From Pythium myriotylum (lineage: Eukaryota; Oomycota; Peronosporomycetes; Pythiales; Pythiaceae), in contig JALJCQ010000020.1 of the NCBI GenBank assembly GCA_023091665.1, positions 248,001 to 312,000 on the forward strand: a DNA stretch of 64,000 nucleotides, read 5' to 3'. The notes under the pieces are model-generated. The model saw nothing but the letters and a program-made list of their open reading frames with translations. It was not told the DNA's origin and searched no databases. The position numbers were made by a program, and so were the translations under genes. Of the stretch, positions 7,572 through 20,555 are shown in pieces. How positions within the stretch are numbered: position 1 is the stretch's first letter; each line of letters starts with the position of its first letter.

Positions 7572-7644
7572 TATCAATGGAGGGGATCGAACCCTCGATC
7601 TCAAGCGTGTGAAGCTTGCGTCCTAACCACTAGACGACACTGAC
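7572..7644 (-). tRNA. tRNA-Val-CAC: tRNA-Val(CAC), copy 7
   Basis: Same gene as at 1204-1276. Unit 6764-7822, 1,059 bp, with the C-to-G variant at 7097. Confidence 0.92.
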
Positions 7645-8176
7645 ACTCACACGGATACCCCCGCCCAAACACCTCCACAATTAATACTCAACAAAACACA
7701 CAACACACACAAACGCACAACACACAACACACACTCCAACCACAACACAACACAACACACTCACTCCACCAACGTCCAATACCACCTCCCCCATCTCCCA
7801 AACCCCCACCCTACATGCGCGCATGGTGTACGTAACCTTCCAGGCCCTCTCCTTTCCACCGCGTATCTCTCCAATGTGCTCACCGTCGGTTTGGCTCGTC
7901 CTCAGCCGAGGTCCATCACCAACCAGTCATCCCACTACACCCTTCTACAACAAAACAAACGCTGTCTCGTTTGAAACAACCTCGCACTGCCACCCACGCC
8001 ACCCACGCCACCCACGCCACGCCACCGACGCCACCCACGTCGCTTCTCGGGGGCCTCCCCTTCAGCTCTCCTCCCTTCTCGTGCTTGCCACGTCTACGCC
8101 ACGCGGTTGGAACCAAACAACCAGCCCACGCGCCGTCGCAATACTTACTCTCACCCACATCCCAACCAACAAGATG

Positions 8177-8418
8177 ATGGAGACGGAGGACACGACAGCC
8201 TCCACATGGAGTGTACACTCGATGCAGAGACAGAGCGTGGAGGTAGCGGGCTACAGCCAGTCCAACCAGCCCAACACACTGGGTTGGCGTCCTGCGTATG
8301 GAGACGGAGGACACGACAGCCTCCACATGGAGTGTACACTCGATGCAGAGACAGAGCGTGGAGGTAGCGGGCTACAGCCAGTCCAACCAGCCCAACACAC
8401 TGGGTTGGCGTCCTGCGT
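8177..8418 (+). repeat. 121-bp tandem duplication inside a unit
   Basis: Copies at 8177-8297 and 8298-8418 are identical by eye. The duplicated segment runs from ATGGAGACGG to just before ATGGATATCC, so both boundaries share ATGGA. This looks like a microhomology-mediated or slippage duplication. It contains the GAGTGTACACTC palindrome. Confidence 0.93.
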
Positions 8419-8751
8419 ATGGATATCCTCTTCCGCCAGTCCTCGCCCTCTTGATCGTCGTGTTCTCGGTTCTGGCCCGGTGCATCGTCCTTGGTGTGGT
8501 CTGGCGGGGGTGGATACCTGCTACCTGGTCTACGTTACTCCTCGAGGAGTTTCGGGCTTCGCTGGTGGGTGGCCGCCCGTGTGGGCGCGGGAGTGCGGTG
8601 GAGGTGTGCGTGTGTGTGTGTGCGTGTGTGTGTAAGAGAGGGTGTGTGTGGGTGTGAGGGAGAATGTGTGGGTGTGGGTGTGAGAGAGGGTGTGTGTGGT
8701 GTGTGCGAAGGTGGCAGAAGGTGCTATAATGTGCAAAAAGGTGGAGCAAAG

Positions 8752-8824
8752 TATCAATGGAGGGGATCGAACCCTCGATCTCAAGCGTGTGAAGCTTGCG
8801 TCCTAACCACTAGACGACACTGAC
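8752..8824 (-). tRNA. tRNA-Val-CAC: tRNA-Val(CAC), copy 8
   Basis: Same gene as at 1204-1276. Unit 7823-9002, 1,180 bp because of the 121-bp internal duplication. Confidence 0.92.
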
Positions 8825-9520
8825 ACTCACACGGATACCCCCGCCCAAACACCTCCACAATTAATACTCAACAAAACACACAACACACACAAACGCACAA
8901 CACACAACACACACTCCAACCACAACACAACACAACACACTCACTCCACCAACGTCCAATACCACCTCCCCCATCTCCCAAACCCCCACCCTACATGCGC
9001 GCATGGTGTACGTAACCTTCCAGGCCCTCTCCTTTCCACCGCGTATCTCTCCAATGTGCTCACCGTCGGTTTGGCTCGTCCTCAGCCGAGGTCCATCACC
9101 AACCAGTCATCCCACTACACCCTTCTACAACAAAACAAACGCTGTCTCGTTTGAAACAACCTCGCACTGCCACCCACGCCACCCACGCCACCCACGCCAC
9201 GCCACCGACGCCACCCACGTCGCTTCTCGGGGGCCTCCCCTTCAGCTCTCCTCCCTTCTCGTGCTTGCCACGTCTACGCCACGCGGTTGGAACCAAACAA
9301 CCAGCCCACGCGCCGTCGCAATACTTACTCTCACCCACATCCCAACCAACAAGATGATGGAGACGGAGGACACGACAGCCTCCACATGGAGTGTACACTC
9401 GATGCAGAGACAGAGCGTGGAGGTAGCGGGCTACAGCCAGTCCAACCAGCCCAACACACTGGGTTGGCGTCCTGCGTATGGATATCCTCTTCCGCCAGTC
9501 CTCGCCCTCTTGATCGTCGT

Positions 9521-9562
9521 GTTCTCGGTTCTGGCCCGGTGGTTCTCGGTTCTGGCCCGGTG
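9521..9562 (+). repeat. 21-bp tandem duplication inside a unit
   Basis: Same duplication as at 1962, unit 9003. Confidence 0.93.
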
Positions 9563-9831
9563 CATCGTCCTTGGTGTGGTCTGGCGGGGGTGGATACCTG
9601 CTACCTGGTCTACGTTACTCCTCGAGGAGTTTCGGGCTTCGCTGGTGGGTGGCCGCCCGTGTGGGCGCGGGAGTGCGGTGGAGGTGTGCGTGTGTGTGTG
9701 TGCGTGTGTGTGTAAGAGAGGGTGTGTGTGGGTGTGAGGGAGAATGTGTGGGTGTGGGTGTGAGAGAGGGTGTGTGTGGTGTGTGCGAAGGTGGCAGAAG
9801 GTGCTATAATGTGCAAAAAGGTGGAGCAAAG

Positions 9832-9904
9832 TATCAATGGAGGGGATCGAACCCTCGATCTCAAGCGTGTGAAGCTTGCGTCCTAACCACTAGACGACAC
9901 TGAC
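9832..9904 (-). tRNA. tRNA-Val-CAC: tRNA-Val(CAC), copy 9
   Basis: Same gene as at 1204-1276. Unit 9003-10082, 1,080 bp, first of four consecutive units with the 21-bp duplication. Confidence 0.92.
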
Positions 9905-10600
9905 ACTCACACGGATACCCCCGCCCAAACACCTCCACAATTAATACTCAACAAAACACACAACACACACAAACGCACAACACACAACACACACTCCAAC
10001 CACAACACAACACAACACACTCACTCCACCAACGTCCAATACCACCTCCCCCATCTCCCAAACCCCCACCCTACATGCGCGCATGGTGTACGTAACCTTC
10101 CAGGCCCTCTCCTTTCCACCGCGTATCTCTCCAATGTGCTCACCGTCGGTTTGGCTCGTCCTCAGCCGAGGTCCATCACCAACCAGTCATCCCACTACAC
10201 CCTTCTACAACAAAACAAACGCTGTCTCGTTTGAAACAACCTCGCACTGCCACCCACGCCACCCACGCCACCCACGCCACGCCACCGACGCCACCCACGT
10301 CGCTTCTCGGGGGCCTCCCCTTCAGCTCTCCTCCCTTCTCGTGCTTGCCACGTCTACGCCACGCGGTTGGAACCAAACAACCAGCCCACGCGCCGTCGCA
10401 ATACTTACTCTCACCCACATCCCAACCAACAAGATGATGGAGACGGAGGACACGACAGCCTCCACATGGAGTGTACACTCGATGCAGAGACAGAGCGTGG
10501 AGGTAGCGGGCTACAGCCAGTCCAACCAGCCCAACACACTGGGTTGGCGTCCTGCGTATGGATATCCTCTTCCGCCAGTCCTCGCCCTCTTGATCGTCGT

Positions 10601-10642
10601 GTTCTCGGTTCTGGCCCGGTGGTTCTCGGTTCTGGCCCGGTG
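10601..10642 (+). repeat. 21-bp tandem duplication inside a unit
   Basis: Same duplication as at 1962, unit 10083. Confidence 0.93.
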
Positions 10643-10911
10643 CATCGTCCTTGGTGTGGTCTGGCGGGGGTGGATACCTGCTACCTGGTCTACGTTACTC
10701 CTCGAGGAGTTTCGGGCTTCGCTGGTGGGTGGCCGCCCGTGTGGGCGCGGGAGTGCGGTGGAGGTGTGCGTGTGTGTGTGTGCGTGTGTGTGTAAGAGAG
10801 GGTGTGTGTGGGTGTGAGGGAGAATGTGTGGGTGTGGGTGTGAGAGAGGGTGTGTGTGGTGTGTGCGAAGGTGGCAGAAGGTGCTATAATGTGCAAAAAG
10901 GTGGAGCAAAG

Positions 10912-10984
10912 TATCAATGGAGGGGATCGAACCCTCGATCTCAAGCGTGTGAAGCTTGCGTCCTAACCACTAGACGACACTGAC
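10912..10984 (-). tRNA. tRNA-Val-CAC: tRNA-Val(CAC), copy 10
   Basis: Same gene as at 1204-1276. Unit 10083-11162, 1,080 bp, 21-bp duplication, plus an A-to-G change at 11042 in the AC tract shared only with unit 19675. Confidence 0.92.
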
Positions 10985-11680
10985 ACTCACACGGATACCC
11001 CCGCCCAAACACCTCCACAATTAATACTCAACAAAACACACGACACACACAAACGCACAACACACAACACACACTCCAACCACAACACAACACAACACAC
11101 TCACTCCACCAACGTCCAATACCACCTCCCCCATCTCCCAAACCCCCACCCTACATGCGCGCATGGTGTACGTAACCTTCCAGGCCCTCTCCTTTCCACC
11201 GCGTATCTCTCCAATGTGCTCACCGTCGGTTTGGCTCGTCCTCAGCCGAGGTCCATCACCAACCAGTCATCCCACTACACCCTTCTACAACAAAACAAAC
11301 GCTGTCTCGTTTGAAACAACCTCGCACTGCCACCCACGCCACCCACGCCACCCACGCCACGCCACCGACGCCACCCACGTCGCTTCTCGGGGGCCTCCCC
11401 TTCAGCTCTCCTCCCTTCTCGTGCTTGCCACGTCTACGCCACGCGGTTGGAACCAAACAACCAGCCCACGCGCCGTCGCAATACTTACTCTCACCCACAT
11501 CCCAACCAACAAGATGATGGAGACGGAGGACACGACAGCCTCCACATGGAGTGTACACTCGATGCAGAGACAGAGCGTGGAGGTAGCGGGCTACAGCCAG
11601 TCCAACCAGCCCAACACACTGGGTTGGCGTCCTGCGTATGGATATCCTCTTCCGCCAGTCCTCGCCCTCTTGATCGTCGT

Positions 11681-11722
11681 GTTCTCGGTTCTGGCCCGGT
11701 GGTTCTCGGTTCTGGCCCGGTG
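11681..11722 (+). repeat. 21-bp tandem duplication inside a unit
   Basis: Same duplication as at 1962, unit 11163. Confidence 0.93.
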
Positions 11723-11991
11723 CATCGTCCTTGGTGTGGTCTGGCGGGGGTGGATACCTGCTACCTGGTCTACGTTACTCCTCGAGGAGTTTCGGGCTTC
11801 GCTGGTGGGTGGCCGCCCGTGTGGGCGCGGGAGTGCGGTGGAGGTGTGCGTGTGTGTGTGTGCGTGTGTGTGTAAGAGAGGGTGTGTGTGGGTGTGAGGG
11901 AGAATGTGTGGGTGTGGGTGTGAGAGAGGGTGTGTGTGGTGTGTGCGAAGGTGGCAGAAGGTGCTATAATGTGCAAAAAGGTGGAGCAAAG

Positions 11992-12064
11992 TATCAATGG
12001 AGGGGATCGAACCCTCGATCTCAAGCGTGTGAAGCTTGCGTCCTAACCACTAGACGACACTGAC
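11992..12064 (-). tRNA. tRNA-Val-CAC: tRNA-Val(CAC), copy 11
   Basis: Same gene as at 1204-1276. Unit 11163-12242, 1,080 bp, 21-bp duplication. Confidence 0.92.
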
Positions 12065-12760
12065 ACTCACACGGATACCCCCGCCCAAACACCTCCACAA
12101 TTAATACTCAACAAAACACACAACACACACAAACGCACAACACACAACACACACTCCAACCACAACACAACACAACACACTCACTCCACCAACGTCCAAT
12201 ACCACCTCCCCCATCTCCCAAACCCCCACCCTACATGCGCGCATGGTGTACGTAACCTTCCAGGCCCTCTCCTTTCCACCGCGTATCTCTCCAATGTGCT
12301 CACCGTCGGTTTGGCTCGTCCTCAGCCGAGGTCCATCACCAACCAGTCATCCCACTACACCCTTCTACAACAAAACAAACGCTGTCTCGTTTGAAACAAC
12401 CTCGCACTGCCACCCACGCCACCCACGCCACCCACGCCACGCCACCGACGCCACCCACGTCGCTTCTCGGGGGCCTCCCCTTCAGCTCTCCTCCCTTCTC
12501 GTGCTTGCCACGTCTACGCCACGCGGTTGGAACCAAACAACCAGCCCACGCGCCGTCGCAATACTTACTCTCACCCACATCCCAACCAACAAGATGATGG
12601 AGACGGAGGACACGACAGCCTCCACATGGAGTGTACACTCGATGCAGAGACAGAGCGTGGAGGTAGCGGGCTACAGCCAGTCCAACCAGCCCAACACACT
12701 GGGTTGGCGTCCTGCGTATGGATATCCTCTTCCGCCAGTCCTCGCCCTCTTGATCGTCGT

Positions 12761-12802
12761 GTTCTCGGTTCTGGCCCGGTGGTTCTCGGTTCTGGCCCGG
12801 TG
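12761..12802 (+). repeat. 21-bp tandem duplication inside a unit
   Basis: Same duplication as at 1962, unit 12243. Confidence 0.93.
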
Positions 12803-13071
12803 CATCGTCCTTGGTGTGGTCTGGCGGGGGTGGATACCTGCTACCTGGTCTACGTTACTCCTCGAGGAGTTTCGGGCTTCGCTGGTGGGTGGCCGCCCGT
12901 GTGGGCGCGGGAGTGCGGTGGAGGTGTGCGTGTGTGTGTGTGCGTGTGTGTGTAAGAGAGGGTGTGTGTGGGTGTGAGGGAGAATGTGTGGGTGTGGGTG
13001 TGAGAGAGGGTGTGTGTGGTGTGTGCGAAGGTGGCAGAAGGTGCTATAATGTGCAAAAAGGTGGAGCAAAG

Positions 13072-13144
13072 TATCAATGGAGGGGATCGAACCCTCGATC
13101 TCAAGCGTGTGAAGCTTGCGTCCTAACCACTAGACGACACTGAC
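13072..13144 (-). tRNA. tRNA-Val-CAC: tRNA-Val(CAC), copy 12
   Basis: Same gene as at 1204-1276. Unit 12243-13322, 1,080 bp, last of the four-unit 21-bp duplication run. Confidence 0.92.
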
Positions 13145-14130
13145 ACTCACACGGATACCCCCGCCCAAACACCTCCACAATTAATACTCAACAAAACACA
13201 CAACACACACAAACGCACAACACACAACACACACTCCAACCACAACACAACACAACACACTCACTCCACCAACGTCCAATACCACCTCCCCCATCTCCCA
13301 AACCCCCACCCTACATGCGCGCATGGTGTACGTAACCTTCCAGGCCCTCTCCTTTCCACCGCGTATCTCTCCAATGTGCTCACCGTCGGTTTGGCTCGTC
13401 CTCAGCCGAGGTCCATCACCAACCAGTCATCCCACTACACCCTTCTACAACAAAACAAACGCTGTCTCGTTTGAAACAACCTCGCACTGCCACCCACGCC
13501 ACCCACGCCACCCACGCCACGCCACCGACGCCACCCACGTCGCTTCTCGGGGGCCTCCCCTTCAGCTCTCCTCCCTTCTCGTGCTTGCCACGTCTACGCC
13601 ACGCGGTTGGAACCAAACAACCAGCCCACGCGCCGTCGCAATACTTACTCTCACCGACATCCCAACCAACAAGATGATGGAGACGGAGGACACGACAGCC
13701 TCCACATGGAGTGTACACTCGATGCAGAGACAGAGCGTGGAGGTAGCGGGCTACAGCCAGTCCAACCAGCCCAACACACTGGGTTGGCGTCCTGCGTATG
13801 GATATCCTCTTCCGCCAGTCCTCGCCCTCTTGATCGTCGTGTTCTCGGTTCTGGCCCGGTGCATCGTCCTTGGTGTGGTCTGGCGGGGGTGGATACCTGC
13901 TACCTGGTCTACGTTACTCCTCGAGGAGTTTCGGGCTTCGCTGGTGGGTGGCCGCCCGTGTGGGCGCGGGAGTGCGGTGGAGGTGTGCGTGTGTGTGTGT
14001 GCGTGTGTGTGTAAGAGAGGGTGTGTGTGGGTGTGAGGGAGAATGTGTGGGTGTGGGTGTGAGAGAGGGTGTGTGTGGTGTGTGCGAAGGTGGCAGAAGG
14101 TGCTATAATGTGCAAAAAGGTGGAGCAAAG

Positions 14131-14203
14131 TATCAATGGAGGGGATCGAACCCTCGATCTCAAGCGTGTGAAGCTTGCGTCCTAACCACTAGACGACACT
14201 GAC
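14131..14203 (-). tRNA. tRNA-Val-CAC: tRNA-Val(CAC), copy 13
   Basis: Same gene as at 1204-1276. Unit 13323-14381, 1,059 bp, C-to-G variant at 13656. Confidence 0.92.
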
Positions 14204-15189
14204 ACTCACACGGATACCCCCGCCCAAACACCTCCACAATTAATACTCAACAAAACACACAACACACACAAACGCACAACACACAACACACACTCCAACC
14301 ACAACACAACACAACACACTCACTCCACCAACGTCCAATACCACCTCCCCCATCTCCCAAACCCCCACCCTACATGCGCGCATGGTGTACGTAACCTTCC
14401 AGGCCCTCTCCTTTCCACCGCGTATCTCTCCAATGTGCTCACCGTCGGTTTGGCTCGTCCTCAGCCGAGGTCCATCACCAACCAGTCATCCCACTACACC
14501 CTTCTACAACAAAACAAACGCTGTCTCGTTTGAAACAACCTCGCACTGCCACCCACGCCACCCACGCCACCCACGCCACGCCACCGACGCCACCCACGTC
14601 GCTTCTCGGGGGCCTCCCCTTCAGCTCTCCTCCCTTCTCGTGCTTGCCACGTCTACGCCACGCGGTTGGAACCAAACAACCAGCCCACGCGCCGTCGCAA
14701 TACTTACTCTCACCCACATCCCAACCAACAAGATGATGGAGACGGAGGACACGACAGCCTCCACATGGAGTGTACACTCGATGCAGAGACAGAGCGTGGA
14801 GGTAGCGGGCTACAGCCAGTCCAACCAGCCCAACACACTGGGTTGGCGTCCTGCGTATGGATATCCTCTTCCGCCAGTCCTCGCCCTCTTGATCGTCGTG
14901 TTCTCGGTTCTGGCCCGGTGCATCGTCCTTGGTGTGGTCTGGCGGGGGTGGATACCTGCTACCTGGTCTACGTTACTCCTCGAGGAGTTTCGGGCTTCGC
15001 TGGTGGGTGGCCGCCCGTGTGGGCGCGGGAGTGCGGTGGAGGTGTGCGTGTGTGTGTGTGCGTGTGTGTGTAAGAGAGGGTGTGTGTGGGTGTGAGGGAG
15101 AATGTGTGGGTGTGGGTGTGAGAGAGGGTGTGTGTGGTGTGTGCGAAGGTGGCAGAAGGTGCTATAATGTGCAAAAAGGTGGAGCAAAG

Positions 15190-15262
15190 TATCAATGGAG
15201 GGGATCGAACCCTCGATCTCAAGCGTGTGAAGCTTGCGTCCTAACCACTAGACGACACTGAC
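15190..15262 (-). tRNA. tRNA-Val-CAC: tRNA-Val(CAC), copy 14
   Basis: Same gene as at 1204-1276. Unit 14382-15440, reference type. Confidence 0.92.
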
Positions 15263-16248
15263 ACTCACACGGATACCCCCGCCCAAACACCTCCACAATT
15301 AATACTCAACAAAACACACAACACACACAAACGCACAACACACAACACACACTCCAACCACAACACAACACAACACACTCACTCCACCAACGTCCAATAC
15401 CACCTCCCCCATCTCCCAAACCCCCACCCTACATGCGCGCATGGTGTACGTAACCTTCCAGGCCCTCTCCTTTCCACCGCGTATCTCTCCAATGTGCTCA
15501 CCGTCGGTTTGGCTCGTCCTCAGCCGAGGTCCATCACCAACCAGTCATCCCACTACACCCTTCTACAACAAAACAAACGCTGTCTCGTTTGAAACAACCT
15601 CGCACTGCCACCCACGCCACCCACGCCACCCACGCCACGCCACCGACGCCACCCACGTCGCTTCTCGGGGGCCTCCCCTTCAGCTCTCCTCCCTTCTCGT
15701 GCTTGCCACGTCTACGCCACGCGGTTGGAACCAAACAACCAGCCCACGCGCCGTCGCAATACTTACTCTCACCCACATCCCAACCAACAAGATGATGGAG
15801 ACGGAGGACACGACAGCCTCCACATGGAGTGTACACTCGATGCAGAGACAGAGCGTGGAGGTAGCGGGCTACAGCCAGTCCAACCAGCCCAACACACTGG
15901 GTTGGCGTCCTGCGTATGGATATCCTCTTCCGCCAGTCCTCGCCCTCTTGATCGTCGTGTTCTCGGTTCTGGCCCGGTGCATCGTCCTTGGTGTGGTCTG
16001 GCGGGGGTGGATACCTGCTACCTGGTCTACGTTACTCCTCGAGGAGTTTCGGGCTTCGCTGGTGGGTGGCCGCCCGTGTGGGCGCGGGAGTGCGGTGGAG
16101 GTGTGCGTGTGTGTGTGTGCGTGTGTGTGTAAGAGAGGGTGTGTGTGGGTGTGAGGGAGAATGTGTGGGTGTGGGTGTGAGAGAGGGTGTGTGTGGTGTG
16201 TGCGAAGGTGGCAGAAGGTGCTATAATGTGCAAAAAGGTGGAGCAAAG

Positions 16249-16321
16249 TATCAATGGAGGGGATCGAACCCTCGATCTCAAGCGTGTGAAGCTTGCGTCC
16301 TAACCACTAGACGACACTGAC
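16249..16321 (-). tRNA. tRNA-Val-CAC: tRNA-Val(CAC), copy 15
   Basis: Same gene as at 1204-1276. Unit 15441-16499, reference type. Confidence 0.92.
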
Positions 16322-17307
16322 ACTCACACGGATACCCCCGCCCAAACACCTCCACAATTAATACTCAACAAAACACACAACACACACAAACGCACAACAC
16401 ACAACACACACTCCAACCACAACACAACACAACACACTCACTCCACCAACGTCCAATACCACCTCCCCCATCTCCCAAACCCCCACCCTACATGCGCGCA
16501 TGGTGTACGTAACCTTCCAGGCCCTCTCCTTTCCACCGCGTATCTCTCCAATGTGCTCACCGTCGGTTTGGCTCGTCCTCAGCCGAGGTCCATCACCAAC
16601 CAGTCATCCCACTACACCCTTCTACAACAAAACAAACGCTGTCTCGTTTGAAACAACCTCGCACTGCCACCCACGCCACCCACGCCACCCACGCCACGCC
16701 ACCGACGCCACCCACGTCGCTTCTCGGGGGCCTCCCCTTCAGCTCTCCTCCCTTCTCGTGCTTGCCACGTCTACGCCACGCGGTTGGAACCAAACAACCA
16801 GCCCACGCGCCGTCGCAATACTTACTCTCACCCACATCCCAACCAACAAGATGATGGAGACGGAGGACACGACAGCCTCCACATGGAGTGTACACTCGAT
16901 GCAGAGACAGAGCGTGGAGGTAGCGGGCTACAGCCAGTCCAACCAGCCCAACACACTGGGTTGGCGTCCTGCGTATGGATATCCTCTTCCGCCAGTCCTC
17001 GCCCTCTTGATCGTCGTGTTCTCGGTTCTGGCCCGGTGCATCGTCCTTGGTGTGGTCTGGCGGGGGTGGATACCTGCTACCTGGTCTACGTTACTCCTCG
17101 AGGAGTTTCGGGCTTCGCTGGTGGGTGGCCGCCCGTGTGGGCGCGGGAGTGCGGTGGAGGTGTGCGTGTGTGTGTGTGCGTGTGTGTGTAAGAGAGGGTG
17201 TGTGTGGGTGTGAGGGAGAATGTGTGGGTGTGGGTGTGAGAGAGGGTGTGTGTGGTGTGTGCGAAGGTGGCAGAAGGTGCTATAATGTGCAAAAAGGTGG
17301 AGCAAAG

Positions 17308-17380
17308 TATCAATGGAGGGGATCGAACCCTCGATCTCAAGCGTGTGAAGCTTGCGTCCTAACCACTAGACGACACTGAC
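17308..17380 (-). tRNA. tRNA-Val-CAC: tRNA-Val(CAC), copy 16
   Basis: Same gene as at 1204-1276. Unit 16500-17558, reference type. Confidence 0.92.
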
Positions 17381-18366
17381 ACTCACACGGATACCCCCGC
17401 CCAAACACCTCCACAATTAATACTCAACAAAACACACAACACACACAAACGCACAACACACAACACACACTCCAACCACAACACAACACAACACACTCAC
17501 TCCACCAACGTCCAATACCACCTCCCCCATCTCCCAAACCCCCACCCTACATGCGCGCATGGTGTACGTAACCTTCCAGGCCCTCTCCTTTCCACCGCGT
17601 ATCTCTCCAATGTGCTCACCGTCGGTTTGGCTCGTCCTCAGCCGAGGTCCATCACCAACCAGTCATCCCACTACACCCTTCTACAACAAAACAAACGCTG
17701 TCTCGTTTGAAACAACCTCGCACTGCCACCCACGCCACCCACGCCACCCACGCCACGCCACCGACGCCACCCACGTCGCTTCTCGGGGGCCTCCCCTTCA
17801 GCTCTCCTCCCTTCTCGTGCTTGCCACGTCTACGCCACGCGGTTGGAACCAAACAACCAGCCCACGCGCCGTCGCAATACTTACTCTCACCCACATCCCA
17901 ACCAACAAGATGATGGAGACGGAGGACACGACAGCCTCCACATGGAGTGTACACTCGATGCAGAGACAGAGCGTGGAGGTAGCGGGCTACAGCCAGTCCA
18001 ACCAGCCCAACACACTGGGTTGGCGTCCTGCGTATGGATATCCTCTTCCGCCAGTCCTCGCCCTCTTGATCGTCGTGTTCTCGGTTCTGGCCCGGTGCAT
18101 CGTCCTTGGTGTGGTCTGGCGGGGGTGGATACCTGCTACCTGGTCTACGTTACTCCTCGAGGAGTTTCGGGCTTCGCTGGTGGGTGGCCGCCCGTGTGGG
18201 CGCGGGAGTGCGGTGGAGGTGTGCGTGTGTGTGTGTGCGTGTGTGTGTAAGAGAGGGTGTGTGTGGGTGTGAGGGAGAATGTGTGGGTGTGGGTGTGAGA
18301 GAGGGTGTGTGTGGTGTGTGCGAAGGTGGCAGAAGGTGCTATAATGTGCAAAAAGGTGGAGCAAAG

Positions 18367-18439
18367 TATCAATGGAGGGGATCGAACCCTCGATCTCAAG
18401 CGTGTGAAGCTTGCGTCCTAACCACTAGACGACACTGAC
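18367..18439 (-). tRNA. tRNA-Val-CAC: tRNA-Val(CAC), copy 17
   Basis: Same gene as at 1204-1276. Unit 17559-18617, reference type. Confidence 0.92.
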
Positions 18440-19425
18440 ACTCACACGGATACCCCCGCCCAAACACCTCCACAATTAATACTCAACAAAACACACAACA
18501 CACACAAACGCACAACACACAACACACACTCCAACCACAACACAACACAACACACTCACTCCACCAACGTCCAATACCACCTCCCCCATCTCCCAAACCC
18601 CCACCCTACATGCGCGCATGGTGTACGTAACCTTCCAGGCCCTCTCCTTTCCACCGCGTATCTCTCCAATGTGCTCACCGTCGGTTTGGCTCGTCCTCAG
18701 CCGAGGTCCATCACCAACCAGTCATCCCACTACACCCTTCTACAACAAAACAAACGCTGTCTCGTTTGAAACAACCTCGCACTGCCACCCACGCCACCCA
18801 CGCCACCCACGCCACGCCACCGACGCCACCCACGTCGCTTCTCGGGGGCCTCCCCTTCAGCTCTCCTCCCTTCTCGTGCTTGCCACGTCTACGCCACGCG
18901 GTTGGAACCAAACAACCAGCCCACGCGCCGTCGCAATACTTACTCTCACCCACATCCCAACCAACAAGATGATGGAGACGGAGGACACGACAGCCTCCAC
19001 ATGGAGTGTACACTCGATGCAGAGACAGAGCGTGGAGGTAGCGGGCTACAGCCAGTCCAACCAGCCCAACACACTGGGTTGGCGTCCTGCGTATGGATAT
19101 CCTCTTCCGCCAGTCCTCGCCCTCTTGATCGTCGTGTTCTCGGTTCTGGCCCGGTGCATCGTCCTTGGTGTGGTCTGGCGGGGGTGGATACCTGCTACCT
19201 GGTCTACGTTACTCCTCGAGGAGTTTCGGGCTTCGCTGGTGGGTGGCCGCCCGTGTGGGCGCGGGAGTGCGGTGGAGGTGTGCGTGTGTGTGTGTGCGTG
19301 TGTGTGTAAGAGAGGGTGTGTGTGGGTGTGAGGGAGAATGTGTGGGTGTGGGTGTGAGAGAGGGTGTGTGTGGTGTGTGCGAAGGTGGCAGAAGGTGCTA
19401 TAATGTGCAAAAAGGTGGAGCAAAG

Positions 19426-19498
19426 TATCAATGGAGGGGATCGAACCCTCGATCTCAAGCGTGTGAAGCTTGCGTCCTAACCACTAGACGACACTGAC
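19426..19498 (-). tRNA. tRNA-Val-CAC: tRNA-Val(CAC), copy 18
   Basis: Same gene as at 1204-1276. Unit 18618-19674, 1,057 bp: one CA dinucleotide is missing from the AC tract. Confidence 0.92.
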
Positions 19499-20482
19499 AC
19501 TCACACGGATACCCCCGCCCAAACACCTCCACAATTAATACTCAACAAAACACACAACACACAAACGCACAACACACAACACACACTCCAACCACAACAC
19601 AACACAACACACTCACTCCACCAACGTCCAATACCACCTCCCCCATCTCCCAAACCCCCACCCTACATGCGCGCATGGTGTACGTAACCTTCCAGGCCCT
19701 CTCCTTTCCACCGCGTATCTCTCCAATGTGCTCACCGTCGGTTTGGCTCGTCCTCAGCCGAGGTCCATCACCAACCAGTCATCCCACTACACCCTTCTAC
19801 AACAAAACAAACGCTGTCTCGTTTGAAACAACCTCGCACTGCCACCCACGCCACCCACGCCACCCACGCCACGCCACCGACGCCACCCACGTCGCTTCTC
19901 GGGGGCCTCCCCTTCAGCTCTCCTCCCTTCTCGTGCTTGCCACGTCTACGCCACGCGGTTGGAACCAAACAACCAGCCCACGCGCCGTCGCAATACTTAC
20001 TCTCACCCACATCCCAACCAACAAGATGATGGAGACGGAGGACACGACAGCCTCCACATGGAGTGTACACTCGATGCAGAGACAGAGCGTGGAGGTAGCG
20101 GGCTACAGCCAGTCCAACCAGCCCAACACACTGGGTTGGCGTCCTGCGTATGGATATCCTCTTCCGCCAGTCCTCGCCCTCTTGATCGTCGTGTTCTCGG
20201 TTCTGGCCCGGTGCATCGTCCTTGGTGTGGTCTGGCGGGGGTGGATACCTGCTACCTGGTCTACGTTACTCCTCGAGGAGTTTCGGGCTTCGCTGGTGGG
20301 TGGCCGCCCGTGTGGGCGCGGGAGTGCGGTGGAGGTGTGCGTGTGTGTGTGTGCGTGTGTGTGTAAGAGAGGGTGTGTGTGGGTGTGAGGGAGAATGTGT
20401 GGGTGTGGGTGTGAGAGAGGGTGTGTGTGGTGTGTGCGAAGGTGGCAGAAGGTGCTATAATGTGCAAAAAGGTGGAGCAAAG

Positions 20483-20555
20483 TATCAATGGAGGGGATCG
20501 AACCCTCGATCTCAAGCGTGTGAAGCTTGCGTCCTAACCACTAGACGACACTGAC
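20483..20555 (-). tRNA. tRNA-Val-CAC: tRNA-Val(CAC), copy 19
   Basis: Same gene as at 1204-1276. Unit 19675-20733, 1,059 bp, with the rare A-to-G at 20613 in the AC tract. Confidence 0.92.
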
